The notes below the pieces were generated by a model, which was not told the origin of the DNA, did no database searches, and was given only the letters and a program-made list of their open reading frames with translations. This document shows positions 46,159 through 58,234 of a DNA stretch of 64,000 bases, piece by piece. Each line of letters starts with the position of its first letter. The first letter of the stretch is position 1. Made by a program: the position numbers and the translations under genes. The stretch comes from Alligator mississippiensis (Eukaryota > Chordata > Crocodylia > Alligatoridae), in the NCBI RefSeq assembly GCF_030867095.1, contig NC_081837.1:20198501-20262500 (forward strand), in the 5' to 3' direction.

Positions 46159-46834
46159 CTGAACAAGAGGGAGTGAAAAGATGGGTAAGCTGAATGAATG
46201 GCAAAGCTGATGGGATTTATACTGAAATCATAGCTTCACAAGCCTTCAAATTAAGCAGTTGCACTAGAAATAGCATTCAGACAAGTTACAGGAATTGCCA
46301 CACTAGATCAGACTTGTGAACCAGGTGATTTGGTATCTTGAATGAAACCGTGGTCAACACTAGAAGCTTCAAAGACAAGTAAAATAAAACCCAATAGGGA
46401 GAGGATGTGGATAAGCTACATCCAATCAGAGTCTCCCAATAGTTTCAGGTTGTTTTAAACCACAAAAGATAGCATTTATATTATTTCCAAAACATGCCAC
46501 CTGAAGAAGAATGTCCTGCATTCGAAAGCTTATCTAACACTATCCCAACTATGCAATTGCTTCAATAAAAGATATCACCCTAAGGAATCCTTTCCTCAAA
46601 ATATTTTAAGGCACTGAGTTGACTGGGTTAAACCTATTGCAACTCGGTTGCATGACTGCTGCCCTTCATTTAAGATCACTACAATACAGCATTCAAGGCC
46701 CTTATGCAATCAGACATTTGAAAACACAGATCTCCCCCCCCAAAAAAACCAAAACAAAACAAAAAACCCCAAAAAGGAACACGTGCGAGATGGTTTTGCT
46801 GGTCACTGGTTTCTGTATCAGAAGCAGCAGAAAA

Positions 46835-47577
46835 ACCAGAGAAGCCCTAGTAGAGTTGAAGCTATCCTCAACATTCCCAAACCTATGACTAGAAAACAGA
46901 TGAGGGGATTCTTAGGTGCAACGGGTTATTGTAGACAGTGGATCCTGGGTTATGCTGCTTTTGCAAAACCCTTGCAAGCATTTACTCATGATACCACCCC
47001 AGAACCCCTCCCTTGGACTCCTGAAGCCAAACAAGCGTTTGTGGCCCTTAAGCAAGCCCTTGCTGTTGCTCCCGCTCTTGGACTCCCTAATTATAAGAAA
47101 CCCTTTACTTTGTTTTGTCATGAATAGGAAGAAATCGCTTTAGGAGTACTCACTCAGCTGCACGGTGAAAAGCATCGCCCAATTGCATAATACAGCTCTG
47201 CCCTTGATCCCGTGGCTGCGGGACTTCCTCCTTGCCTCCATTCACTTGCAGCTGCTGCCTTGTTGGTTGAAAAGGCAAATTCTCTAGTTTTGAGACACTC
47301 TTTAACCGTTGCAGTTCCACATGCTGTGATGGCCCTTCTGCTCAAGGGCAAAACTCAGCACATTTCCAATTCCCATCTTACTAAATAGAGGAAACTTCTA
47401 CTGTCAGCTGCAAATGTAACCTTAAATTGCTGCTACCTAAGTGCTGTTCTTATGAGTACATTCTTGTTATTATTGATGTGTTCTCTGGATGGGAGGAAGC
47501 CTACCCATGCGTACATGCCAACAATCAAGCTGTCACACTAAGTACTCTGAAAACCCTTTCCATCTTCTTTGAATTGT
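46835..47577 (+). pseudogene. Internally deleted ERV pol (RT thumb to integrase core)
   Basis: Reads NIPKPMTRKQMRGFLGATGYCR, PWTPEAKQAFVALKQAL and ALGLPNYKKPFTLFCHE, then across stops YSSALDPVAAGLPPCLHSLAAAALLVEKA, the thumb and connection of a gammaretrovirus-like RT. About 47455 it jumps to ILVIIDVFSGWEEAYP, the first catalytic block of the integrase core, so RNase H and the integrase N-terminus are missing. In-frame stops occur at 47125 and near 47190 and 47385. It sits 0.7 kb beyond the UNC45B exon, on the opposite strand. Confidence 0.85.
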
Positions 47578-47579
47578 AG

Positions 47580-50500
47580 GAAAATGTCTGGAGGGCTGCC
47601 TGGGAAGGTTGGGTATGCCTTTTGTTGTTGTTCCAAAATGGCAGGTAAAGCTTCCCAAAAATACTCTTTGTGTTTTCACTGGTCTTTTCATTTGGAAAGG
47701 ATCATGTACAGAATGAGTAACATTCAAGTAGGGCAGTGATGGTGCAACTAAAAGGTGCATATCATAGTTCCCCGCATACAGCATGTACCAACGTATACTA
47801 TACACCTTGTTTTTGAAAGTCAGAATGCAGAGAAAAAGATCTTGGCTTGTAGCACCTAACTGGGGAGGAGCAGCAAGAGTGTGAGCCTGCTCATTGCTCT
47901 GCATCCTCTAGATCGCATGAAGATTTGACTTTTTCTTTTTGCAGGAACTGTTCTCACCCTATGTCTTGCATGTAATGAACAGTGGGATTACCAGCAACGT
48001 TGTTTGGGGTTTTTTTTCCGAAGCAGGTAGGCTGTATTTTGAAAACTACAGTACTTTCTAGGCTGACATATTAACAAGCCCCGGATCTTGAAGAACAGAG
48101 TCTGCTGGAGAGAGGGAGTGTTGCCCAGTGTCTCAGCTCTTGCCTGGTATCCTGGAGAGCTTGAATGAGCACAGTGGGGCTAGGCTGATCCTCTGTCAGT
48201 TATGCTCTCTCCTAATACACACTTTGCTGCATCAGGAGTTTGAGAAAGTCCCAATCTTAGTGGGGCGCTGCTACTCAAGCCCCAAGGCTTTGGGTGGGGC
48301 AGTTAGCCCTGCTGCTGCCATTCCCTCCCTGAAGTCAGGCAGGTATTCATCCCTCAAATGGGCTGGGGAGGGATACTGGGACACAGTTTAAGCTGTAACC
48401 AAAGCTTACATTGGGAAGGCTGTGGCTGGAGTGGGAGAAGAGCTTGTGTTTTTCTCTTTTTCTCTTTTGCTGAGTATCCTGCTCCAGGTCTGGCCTCTCC
48501 TTCTGAAAGCCCCAACCCACAAGATCCTTTCCCAAAGCTTAGAGTGATGGGCAAAGTGTCTGTGTGCATGTAGTCTGCAGTACGCTGGCTACTAAGAATG
48601 GCTACGTGGAGAAAGCTGCACAGAACTAGCCCACCCAAGTGCCTTGCAGAAGGGTCTTCATTGCCCTGAACCGGAAATCACAAGGGATTTCACTCACACA
48701 GGCCTTTTGTTCTCTATTATTGTTTGCTCTCATAGGCAGAGGCCTGTCCTCCCAAGGCATCCTCACAAGGATCGCAACTGTGATGGGATGGAGAGAGGCT
48801 TGTCTGCTATTGTTGACATTGAGAGCGATGCTGTCTGTGGTTCTGTACTTCTGCTAGGATCACCTGTGTTGGCAAGGTGGAGAGCAGATACATGATTACC
48901 AGAAGCCCCTAGCCATGGACCTGCCCCTAGTCACAGACCTGCGTTTACAGAGACAATGACTGTGTGATGGTTATTTTGTACATGGACCTGGGGCAGGTGT
49001 GCGATTAGGCAGCTGCACTTATGACTGAGCAGCCCTATTTCACATGAACTCTGCTATCCTGTGTGTGGAGGGAGCTAGAGTCTAAAAAAAAACCTGCCTG
49101 TATTCAATTCACTACCAATTTTTGAGGAACTTGATGATTCCCATATGCCAAGACTTATGTCAAAGAAGGTGATTTGGAGTGTGGGAAAAGAACTGAATCA
49201 TGAAAACTTTGATATCGAGGAAAATGGACCCAGCGATGCAAGACAACTGACCTCATTAATACATTTCTTATCATGAACCCCACATCTAAATCTCCTGGCT
49301 TTGCTTTACCAAGGCAGGGCTCGACTATGTTCAATAAGGTGGACAACTAGGTACTTTGCAAATGGAATTTTATTAAAGATGCCAAGTGTGAGTGTGCTGA
49401 GATTCAAACTGTAGCACGTATCACAGAGGAATGTCCTGTGGGAAATACATTTGGCTACAGGTAGCCAGGGGATTAAAAAATTGATATACTAGCTGTTCTT
49501 TGAAAATCTGAGTACTTAGAAATGTTTTTCTAGATTATCATCAACTGTGCCCTGAGAATGTATTATTAGTTAGGGAAGTTACCAGCCCTCTACCCACAAA
49601 AACAACACCAACAAACGACAACATGGTCTTTGTTTGAACTGATGAACAATTACTGAGGAAAGAGCATGAGGGAAAACAGTCTTAAAAGCTATTTTTCGTC
49701 CTTGTTGCACGTTGAGCTGTTTGTGTTTTGCTCAGTGCTAACTTGAGTTTGGATCAGTCACACCTTAAGGCTGAAAACCTGCCCTGACTGTCCCCCACCT
49801 GTAGCACTGCAGTCCTCCAGCATCCCAGGATGCAATCTTGGCAGCTCATCTGTCGGACTGGCTGCACAGAAATGGAAAAGGAGCTGGGATACACAGATTG
49901 GGGATAAATCTGCCCTGCAGAAGCATAGCTTTAAGCATCCTAAAATGTATTTACAACTAGTGTCAGGTGTTAATATACAGACAATCCAAGGGTTTAGGGC
50001 TCTAGGAGGTGCCTAAAATTCATGTATAATGAGGCCCTTATTTTACTCTGAAGCAAGAATGAAATGTGATGCTTGAGTTTAGAGCAAGTTCTTACTCTAG
50101 AGGATAAGTTTGGTTCTCCCTGAAGAGAAAAGCAATTTTCTACTGATATAATGGGAGCAGGAGCAGACTCCAGTGAACTCCAGCTACTATGAGTTTGCAT
50201 CTAAACTCATAGTATATATGCATGAAAAATGATGTCAGCAAAGGAATCTACAGGGCCTGAGAAAAAAAGTCTTGCAACAAGGGTACCTGTGATCTCTTTG
50301 CATATTTTCTCTGTGCAGTCTTGAAGGAAGGAACACACACTTATCAGCAAAAAGAAAAAGTGTCACAACACCAAATCTAATCAATTCCACTTACAAGTCC
50401 CAGGGTAAGATTAGCCCATTTTGGAATTCTTACAGGGCATAACCACATTTTGATTTTGTTTTTAACTCTGCATGGTAAAAACAGTATCCCCAGTACTCTT

Positions 50501-51565
50501 GATCTAAATGGGTTGCATGCGACATAGACACACACATTCATATATACATACACATGCACATATATATTCAATATTTGTGGGTGGGGAGCCAGGTCTTTCA
50601 CGAGAAAATCTGAATATTCCAATGAAAACAGATTCTTCTACTGAATATTAAAATAGTTCAGTAAATCCTTTTTACCAGGTACGCATTTTAATGTAAAAGG
50701 TGATTTTTAAAAAATAAAGTAGTAGTGAGGGATCATGCTACAGCTCATTCCTACTTCTCTGCAGATGTTCTGGACTTTCTTTACATAACATTGCTGTTTC
50801 CACCCAATATTGCCAGAGTCTCACCTTGGGATCCATGTCAGTTTGTTATTTAGTAGGATCACAGCATAAAGAGGACCTTGGTCAGGCCCTTGGACTACTC
50901 AAATTCATGCTGCACAGAGAACCTCATTTATTTCTACTTCACTAATACGCAACAAATCAATGGAAATGAGGACTTCTCATATTGTAGCAAGCATGGAAGG
51001 TGCTAGCATACTAATGAAAGCAAACATGGCTCCACTTTGTTTCTTGTTTTTGTTTGGCTGTGTAACGCGAGAGAGAGAGTCTGGCTTATGTCCACCTGAA
51101 AGTCCCTTCCACTTCCCGGAGTAGCCTCCTGCACAGATTTGCCAGCATACCTATCTTGACAAAGATTATGAGTAATTGTCACACCTGGCAAAGAAAAAAA
51201 AAAAATAATCAACATAGCTGTGCTGGTAACATTCCTGATGTAAATGCAAATGGAAAAGGCAAAAGAGAGCTTGTCTCCAGCAGGTTGTGATTAAGAGGTG
51301 TGCTTAAAGTTAAGTTAATTGACCAAGGAGCATTTGCCAGTGAAAGCTGCATCTCTGCTAGGGACTTTGAGCCAGAAAAGCCATACTGACAGTCACCTGA
51401 TTGTAGACTAGAGGGATGGGGTCCAGGTTTACTCGCACTGAAATCAAGACTAGCTCTTTCCCTGACACCATGGAGCAGGACTAGGCTCTTTCTTGCCACA
51501 GCTCATGCTGCTGTTGAAACGTGCGTGGAAAAAGAGGCTTTTGTAGGAATGTTATTGTGCATGAG
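47580..51565. other. No gene recognised
   Basis: Includes a short AC/AT-rich microsatellite at 50520-50570. A stretch at 49095-49273 is open for about 60 codons on the plus strand but matches nothing I know. No UNC45B exon was found. Confidence 0.4.
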
Positions 51566-51573
51566 GTAGAGAC

Positions 51574-52178
51574 TAGGGGTGTGCAAAGCGGGCCCTATTC
51601 GATTTGGATTCGGCCCAAATCAGGAACGGTGATTTGATTCGTTGATTCAGATCACTGTCCCTGATTCAATTCAACCAAATCTGAATCCGAAGGTTTGATG
51701 TTGATTCAGAGAATCAGCAATTCGGACAGACACAGCTTTAACTGTTTTTTCTACATACCTTGAGGTACCAGACGCAGCTTGTAATTACTACGATGCTGGG
51801 ACATACGGAGCGTCCCACAGGAGTGCGGGGGGCCCTCCACGTGCTCGATGGTGAATCCAGAAGTGGATCGGAAGTGCTTCTGATCCACTTTCGGGTCTGC
51901 TGCCAAGCGCGTTGGGGAGCCCGCCGTGCTTCTGTGGGACACTCCATGTGCCTCAGCATTGCAGCATTCATGACCCGCCTGCTACCTAGAGCTATGCAGA
52001 AAAAACATTCAAAGCTGTGTCTATGTCCAAATCTCCCCGAATTGATTTGTAGGGCTTCAATTTGATTCAGAGAGGTTCAAGGGTCCGCTGATTCAATTCG
52101 GATTCAGAGATTCAGCCACCGAATTGGGCCGAATCTCTACTGAATCAAATCAGGGACCAAAAGCTTCGCGCAGCCCTA
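51574..52178. mobile_element. Long palindromic hAT-like MITE, 605 bp
   Basis: The ends are taggggtgtgcaaagc and gcttcgcgcagcccta. The flanking 8-mers gtagagac (51566-51573) and gtacagac (52179-52186) match at seven of eight positions. Inner arms also pair (ggacagacacagctttaactgtttttt with aaaaaacattcaaagctgtgtctatgtcc, and the central cgtcccacagg with ctgtgggac), so most of the element folds on itself. Confidence 0.8.
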
Positions 52179-52189
52179 GTACAGACACA

Positions 52190-52965
52190 CGAAGAACTTG
52201 TATTACTGCAGGGCTCCCAGACCTACACACCTATGGTCGATCTTGCTGTGGAGTCTTTAGTAAACAGTTACAGAAAATAAGAATGCATTTTTCTTTTCCA
52301 ATGATAAAATGCCAGCCGTAACAACAAAAATAAACCATCACTGAATCCAGTTCTCCTTCTTTTAAATAAGGGAAAATCATAAGTTAGAAAATTGAAACCT
52401 CACAATGACACGTCATAATGAGAAGGTTTGTTTGCTCGAGAAGGGCCAAGCCAGTACTTGCAGGACTCTCAATCCACATGGGTTTCATGTGGCTGCTTTG
52501 TATACTTACACTTTTCTGGTGGTGGACAAGGAAATATTTGAAATGTTTGTATTTCTATACCACTATATAGTTTTATCCAATACAGAAATTAGTTATTTGC
52601 TCTGCAAAAAAAATAGACAGAACTATTTTTAGACCATTTTGGTGATAATAAAAAACATTTCCAATAATAAGAAAAGTTTTGAGGGAAAATTGAGTTGTAA
52701 ATAACGACATTGTATTTTACCTTATTAGACTTGATCAGTTATTCTTTCATCAATTTTTTTTAACAAAGAGAGAGGGGGAGAGGGCCTGCTTCAGTGCACT
52801 AGTAGTGCACAACATGGTTATGCTTTTTCCTGGAATATAATACTTACAAGTTCACTGCAAACATGTCAGAACTTGGCCTGGGGCCCAAACCTGTTTGTAA
52901 CTTTTTGAAATCATATATCAGGGAGGGCAAGGGGGTTGTAGGCTCTGGGATGGTCAGGGCCTGCA
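52190..52965. other. No gene recognised
   Basis: AT-rich sequence between the MITE and the SRCR exon. Short poly-T and GA tracts only. Confidence 0.4.
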
Positions 52966-52971
52966 AATTAC

Positions 52972-53288
52972 CTGAGCAAATGGCACTAATGTCCTCAGCA
53001 ATTCCTGCCTGCTCTCTCTCAGACAAGTTGGTGTTGCAGAGCGTCAGACAAGACTCATGTTCTGCACACTGTGCACCTCTTAGCCCTAGAGGGCCCATCC
53101 TTCGCTCAGACTTTGACGGGTTATAGGTTTTTTAGCCACTCCACACTGGACCTGCCTGCACACCATGCCAGCATCGTTCATGTCCCACTGATCATCCAGG
53201 ACTCTGCCCCACATGCCGCTGAAGAAAATCTCAGCTCGCCCATTGCACCGGCTCTCTCCATTCAGCAGTCTGAGGGAGTCAAAGCGAT
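52972..53288 (-). pseudogene. SRCR-domain exon (scavenger receptor cysteine-rich) with a frameshift
   Basis: The minus strand encodes one SRCR domain, an extracellular disulfide-bonded module of scavenger receptors. The first half reads LRLLNGESRCNGRAEIFF, GMWGRVLDDQWDMNDAGMVC and RQVQCGVA. The second half, in another frame, reads GPLGLRGAQCAEHESCL and EDISAICS. Acceptor (ctggcctcag) and donor (ctcag|gtaatt) are present, and both ends are phase 1 as in SRCR genes. The exon is 317 nt, not a multiple of three, so a single base is missing (or two added), near the GAAGGATGG at about 53100. Only one SRCR exon is seen, so the parent gene (CD163, DMBT1 or WC1-like) cannot be named. The frame loss may be real or a sequencing error. 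Confidence 0.85.
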
Positions 53289-53294
53289 CTGAGG

Positions 53295-56200
53295 CCAGGA
53301 GAGTTGGGGAATGAATTTAATAATCTGGTATACATTAGGAATGTTACTTCCCAGGATGGAGTCAGGGAAATACAATAAGGGCCTCAATAATACATGACAG
53401 GATTAGTGACACTGGGTGGGCTGCTGTGGTATAAAGATTTTCTTGTGTCACTGGGGCATTGTATGAACCAGCAACTAGGCTGTTCCTACAGAACTGGAGG
53501 CCTCTTTGCTAACAACACAGAGATCCTGGTTCAGTGAAGCCTCTGACTAAAGCAACTCGGGATAGCTTCCCTGCGGCTGGGAAGAGATGGTGAATGCAGG
53601 AGAAACAGCTGATGGGGTTCGAGGTACTATGATGCCACTATGCAGCCAGATGCTCATTTTTCCTGAGCCCCCATTTCTCATTTTGTGCTGTCACGCAGCA
53701 GTGAGAGTAACCCAGCTCAAGGACCATCTTTACATGGGTACCCTGTTTCTCTTTTAGGAGACAGCCTTCCTACAGTGGCATGGTGTGCATCATGGGTAAA
53801 AAGGCTTTGTCTCGGGTGTGGAGAGAGGGCACAACACTATAGCTGTGCCCTGCTGTTTGCAGTATATAGAAGTGATGAGCCAAGGGCAATTTAGAACAGC
53901 CCTGCCTAGTGTAGACTAGGGGCTGGGCAGGGCCCTGCAGGCCCCCAGAGTGCAAATGTTTGCTGCTGCTTCTGGCCCAAGTGCTGTTGTGGACTCCAAG
54001 CCATGGCCAGGGTCTCAGGGAGGCTTGAATACACTGCTGGGAGGAAATCACAGCTGGGCAGGGAAATGCTGGCTGTACCGTGTGTTCCTTAGAGGAGCAT
54101 CACCAAGGCAGTTAACATCACAGGGTGTGTAAGGAAGAATTCAGGGTGCTAATGGCATGAATGATCACACATTTCTTCATGCCTCAATCTCTAGAAAGGA
54201 GATAGTGAGTCTCTGATAACAGCGTGGACATGGAGTGGCGGGACAACTGAAGAAACACCTTTGTTTTTAGCAACAAGAAAAATCTGTCATTTTACACCAA
54301 CAATGGAAATGTTCTCATTCAGCCTTGTCTCAGGTGGGGTCCCACACACCTAATGTCTCCTCCTCTGCCTTTGTCATAGATCAGGGGCTTCTCTCCTGGG
54401 TGGGAGTTGGCTTCCCCTCCCACATCTTGCCCAGCCAAGTCCTCTCCTGTGTAATTCAAATCTCAGACTGGCCCACAGGTGCCTGTGCTTGGGGTGTTTG
54501 GATGTGGGCCATTATGTGATTCTGAAGGATAAGGCGCCCCCAGTGACCAGGGAGCTGAAAGGGATGGAGCTAGGCTCAGAGCCCAACGTGCTGACTTGAA
54601 ACAGCCCCCACAGACTCAAAGGAGGTTGAGTGGGGAGTCAGGCTTCATTGACACAGTCCAGAAAGTCAACATTGCCACCTGGCAGAACCAGCAGGATCCA
54701 CAACCTGCCCAGCCAGGACACCCACCCCTTTCAATCACTCCTAGCTGGGCACAGTCTGTGGCGGGCCATTAGGGGGTGCTTCTGCATTAAGCCACCCACC
54801 TCACTGTGCCCGGCCACCTCCCAGGCTCCGAGTACCTCCCTGGGGATGCCTCACATCCGGCCAACCCCCTTCTTGGAGCACACCCGCAAGCCTGGGGGTA
54901 ACGTTGCCACCATCCAGAGTCTGGACTGATCCTGGCCCTGTGCCCTCTGGGAAACACAGGCCTAGTAGTCCTTGAGGGTACTTGACCCACTGCAAGAACT
55001 TGGGGTGCTTCCCTCAGTCTGAAGCACAAATAGTGGTCTCCCTTAGTCAGCCGAACCAAAGGGACCCCAAGGCATAATCTAGACCCTCTCCCAATAAGTC
55101 TCCCATGCTAGGTACAGAGGAGAACTGTATTGGTTACAAGGCATAGGTTTGGAATAGGGTACAAGGTAGAGCAATATCAGAGAAATCCCCGAGAGCAAAC
55201 AGTGTCATGGTAGTCTTTGATTACGCATCTGTGTTACTGCAAGCTATATATCTAATTAGATCTCAAGTAGTTCACTCACAAGTATCATCCAGAGGCAGGT
55301 GGAGATTTCCTCTGGAGGCAAACACTTCTTTGGCCATGAGTTTAAAGAGACAGAGAGAGCAAGAGCTGGGATCTCATCAGTCCAAGGCACTCGGGTTTCA
55401 ATGCTGACAGGTAAAGTTCTTAGCATGATCCTTGAAGGGAGACGATCTGTTTCTTCCAGCTTCTCGGGAACAACAGTGGTTGGTGTCAGAGAGACTTATC
55501 CTCTTGAAGCACACACTTTGCTGCTTTTTTTTTGTTTTTTTTTGTTTTTTTTTTTACAGATATTTCTAAATGTGGGTTGATTAGCATTTGGAGCACAGAT
55601 TCCCCATTATGCAGTGCTCCCCTGCTTCTGTGATCCCAGAATTCACTGCGGTCTTTGCCTTGGGTGTTCGGTTCTCCATCTTCCATGTAAATGAATTGTC
55701 ATCTGGTTCCATCTTGCCTGCAAGTGAGACCTAGGGCAGTTGTTTCACACTTGTCACCCTTATCTGGAGGGTTTTAGGTGCGTCTCCCACTGCATCTTCA
55801 TTGTCTTTCATAATCAGTTCTTGTTCGGGGGGGGGCGGAAATCTTTGCGAGTGAGACAGGCTGCGTCCTGTGCCAGGGTTCCCCAAGAACATGGAGCTGA
55901 GAGGTAACATGGTCACTTGAGTTGCAGTGAGTGTGTGGGTGGCTAGGTCCACATAGCAGGTTCTGGTCACTTATGTCCACCCCAAATTTCAGCTTAAGGG
56001 GTAGCAGACGGATGAGCAACTGTACCAGGCTGGCAGAGGCCTGAGTTTCAAGGTCATGGCCTGACACCCAGGGGTGACCCCACCTCTTGCTTTATCTCGT
56101 CTTTACCAGATTCCAGGGGCCATATCTTCTTCCACATAGCATTCTGCACCAGGGCCCCTCCAGAGCAATGAGGAGTCATACTGTCCAGCCCAGCCTTCTG

Positions 56201-57685
56201 TGCAGGGAAGCCTGGAACGGGCACGGCAAGCAGGAAATGGGGCAGTGGGATTCATTCTACACCCCACAGGAAGGGCGCTGGGGACAAAGAGCCTGCCAGT
56301 CAGGGCCTCACTGCCATACCAAACTGGCTCTAGGGCTATTTCCTTCAATGGGCTAGGCTTGGAAAGTGTCCTCATCCCAAAATAAACACTCTGCTTAAGA
56401 GTGCCCTGCATCTGGAGAAATTGGGACATAGTGTACATGGGGGAGCAAATCCTGTGGACATTGGTGCACACAACCAGACAACCACAGATACCATTGGACA
56501 AACAGCCCAGTACGGGGACTGATTACTTGGGGAAAAAATCTAGTAGAAGTTGGGTGATTAAACACCCACATTCCAGCAATTACTTACCCCACTAATGTCC
56601 CCACCTGCAAGGGACACCTGCCATCTCCACTGATTCCATTTGGATCCCATCAGATGTCTTGGCTAGGAGTCCTTGTACACTGGCTTGGCTGACAGCATGT
56701 CTGCTGCTACAAAACATTGGTTTCCCATTGAGCTGCCAGCCAGAGGAATTCTTTCATGCTGTTGTTTTCTCTTTCTTGGGACTTGGGGAAGAATACATGG
56801 GCTGATCATGAGCGGACACAATCTGGACAGGGTGACAGACCATTCCCCTTGTTAAGGCAACAGCTAACAGGGGAAGCAGGGCCCCACTTCCAGTAGCACA
56901 TGCCGAAATGTAACTTCCTGTTCTGTGCATTTATTCCTGGTTTATGTTTATTCTCCCTACCAGCGGCATCCCCATGGTCTACTTTCTCAGGTTGAGCAGT
57001 GATCCCACAAAGCGGGCAGATCAAAGACTGCAAAGATTTGTCTCTGAAAATGGCTTCATCACAGTTATCCGTGGCTATGCAATTCCCTTCCTGGTTCCCT
57101 CAGCCATGCCATGAAGGCAGGGGCAGGATGCTTATTTACCCATGATTGATTAATTTTTTGCTAGTCTGTTAAGGGCTGTATGCTGCAGCAAGCCTGCCTT
57201 TGCCTTGTTTTTCACTCATGTCTGCCAGTGGGGATACCTGCACAGTGAGTGGCACTGACATGCAAAAATGCAGGAAGCTATCAAATGATACAGGGTGGAT
57301 CAAACACACAGATCCAGAGATAGTGCACCTGGCATTACAGACCTCGCTCTTCCTCTTCAGGTTTGTGATGTGGAGATTAAGCCCTGAACATGCAGCCTGC
57401 AGCTGCAGAACCCATAGTGCTCGGCACTGACTCACCATGAAACAAACTCCCTCCCACAGGGCCAGATCCATGAAGAAAGTGGTTTTCATCCCTCCAGTTG
57501 TTTCCTCCCAGACTGAGTCTCTTCTAGTAAAACACCTGTGATGAACCTCCTAGGCTGTACACTACCAGCCCTATCAACCCTTTCTGCTCTGCACACCCCC
57601 TTCTTCATGGCCAAGCAAAAGAAGGGAGGAGATCTTTTATGGACAAACCCTGTCCCATGAAGTGCCCCAACACTAAAAAAGCAAC
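53295..57685. other. No gene recognised
   Basis: Contains a T-rich tract (55520-55560) and two segments (54600-55150 and 55570-56070) with the texture of old repeats. No further SRCR or UNC45B exon was found. Confidence 0.4.
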
Positions 57686-57689
57686 AGCA

Positions 57690-58230
57690 ACTTCATAGAT
57701 CATGAGATCATCGAGTCCAGCCCCCCTGCCATAGGCAGGAAGTCAACTGGGACCAAGTGACCCCAGCAAGAGAAAACATCCACATGTTTTCTGAGAGACT
57801 CCAGAGTAGGTGCTTGCACCACTTCAGGGGGGAGTCTGTTCCAGACCCTGGAAACCCGCACCGTAAAGAACTTTTTTCTTATGTCTAGTCTAAATCGGCC
57901 TTCCAGGAGTTTATGGCTGTTAGACCTTGTTATCCCTTGGGGAGCTCTCATGAACAGCTGCTCTCCCAGGTCCTGATGTACCCCTCTTATGTAATTGTAG
58001 GCTGCTACCAAGTCCCCCCTGAGCCTTCTCTTCTCCAGACTGAAGAGTTCCAAGTCCCTCAGCCTCTCCTCGTACAGCCTGCCCTCCAGACCTTGGATCA
58101 TATGAGTGGCTCTCCTCTGGACTCTCTGAAGCTTTTCCACATCCCTCCTGAAGCAGGGGCCAATACTGGACACAGCACTCCAGCTGCGGTCCCACCACGG
58201 CCAAGTAAAGCAGGATGATGACATCCTTTG
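57690..58230 (-). mobile_element. CR1 LINE, 3' end of ORF2 and 3' UTR
   Basis: The minus strand reads GVLC-type start, FRRDVEKLQRVQRRATHMIQG, LRGDLVAAYNYIRGVHQDLG, FRLDIRKKFFTVRVSRVWNRLPPEVVQAPTLE, and a 3' UTR whose sense ends gactcgatgatctcatgatc. It is 5'-truncated at about 58230, where GC-rich rDNA-like sequence begins. Confidence 0.92.
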
Positions 58231-58234
58231 CCCC

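Noticed and set aside
48128-48391. Possible exon with Leu-rich product
   Set aside because: No match to UNC45B or any domain. Probably chance.
49081-49273. Open stretch reading IFEELDDSHMPRLMSKKV
   Set aside because: No family recognised, no splice or start support, and stops follow directly.
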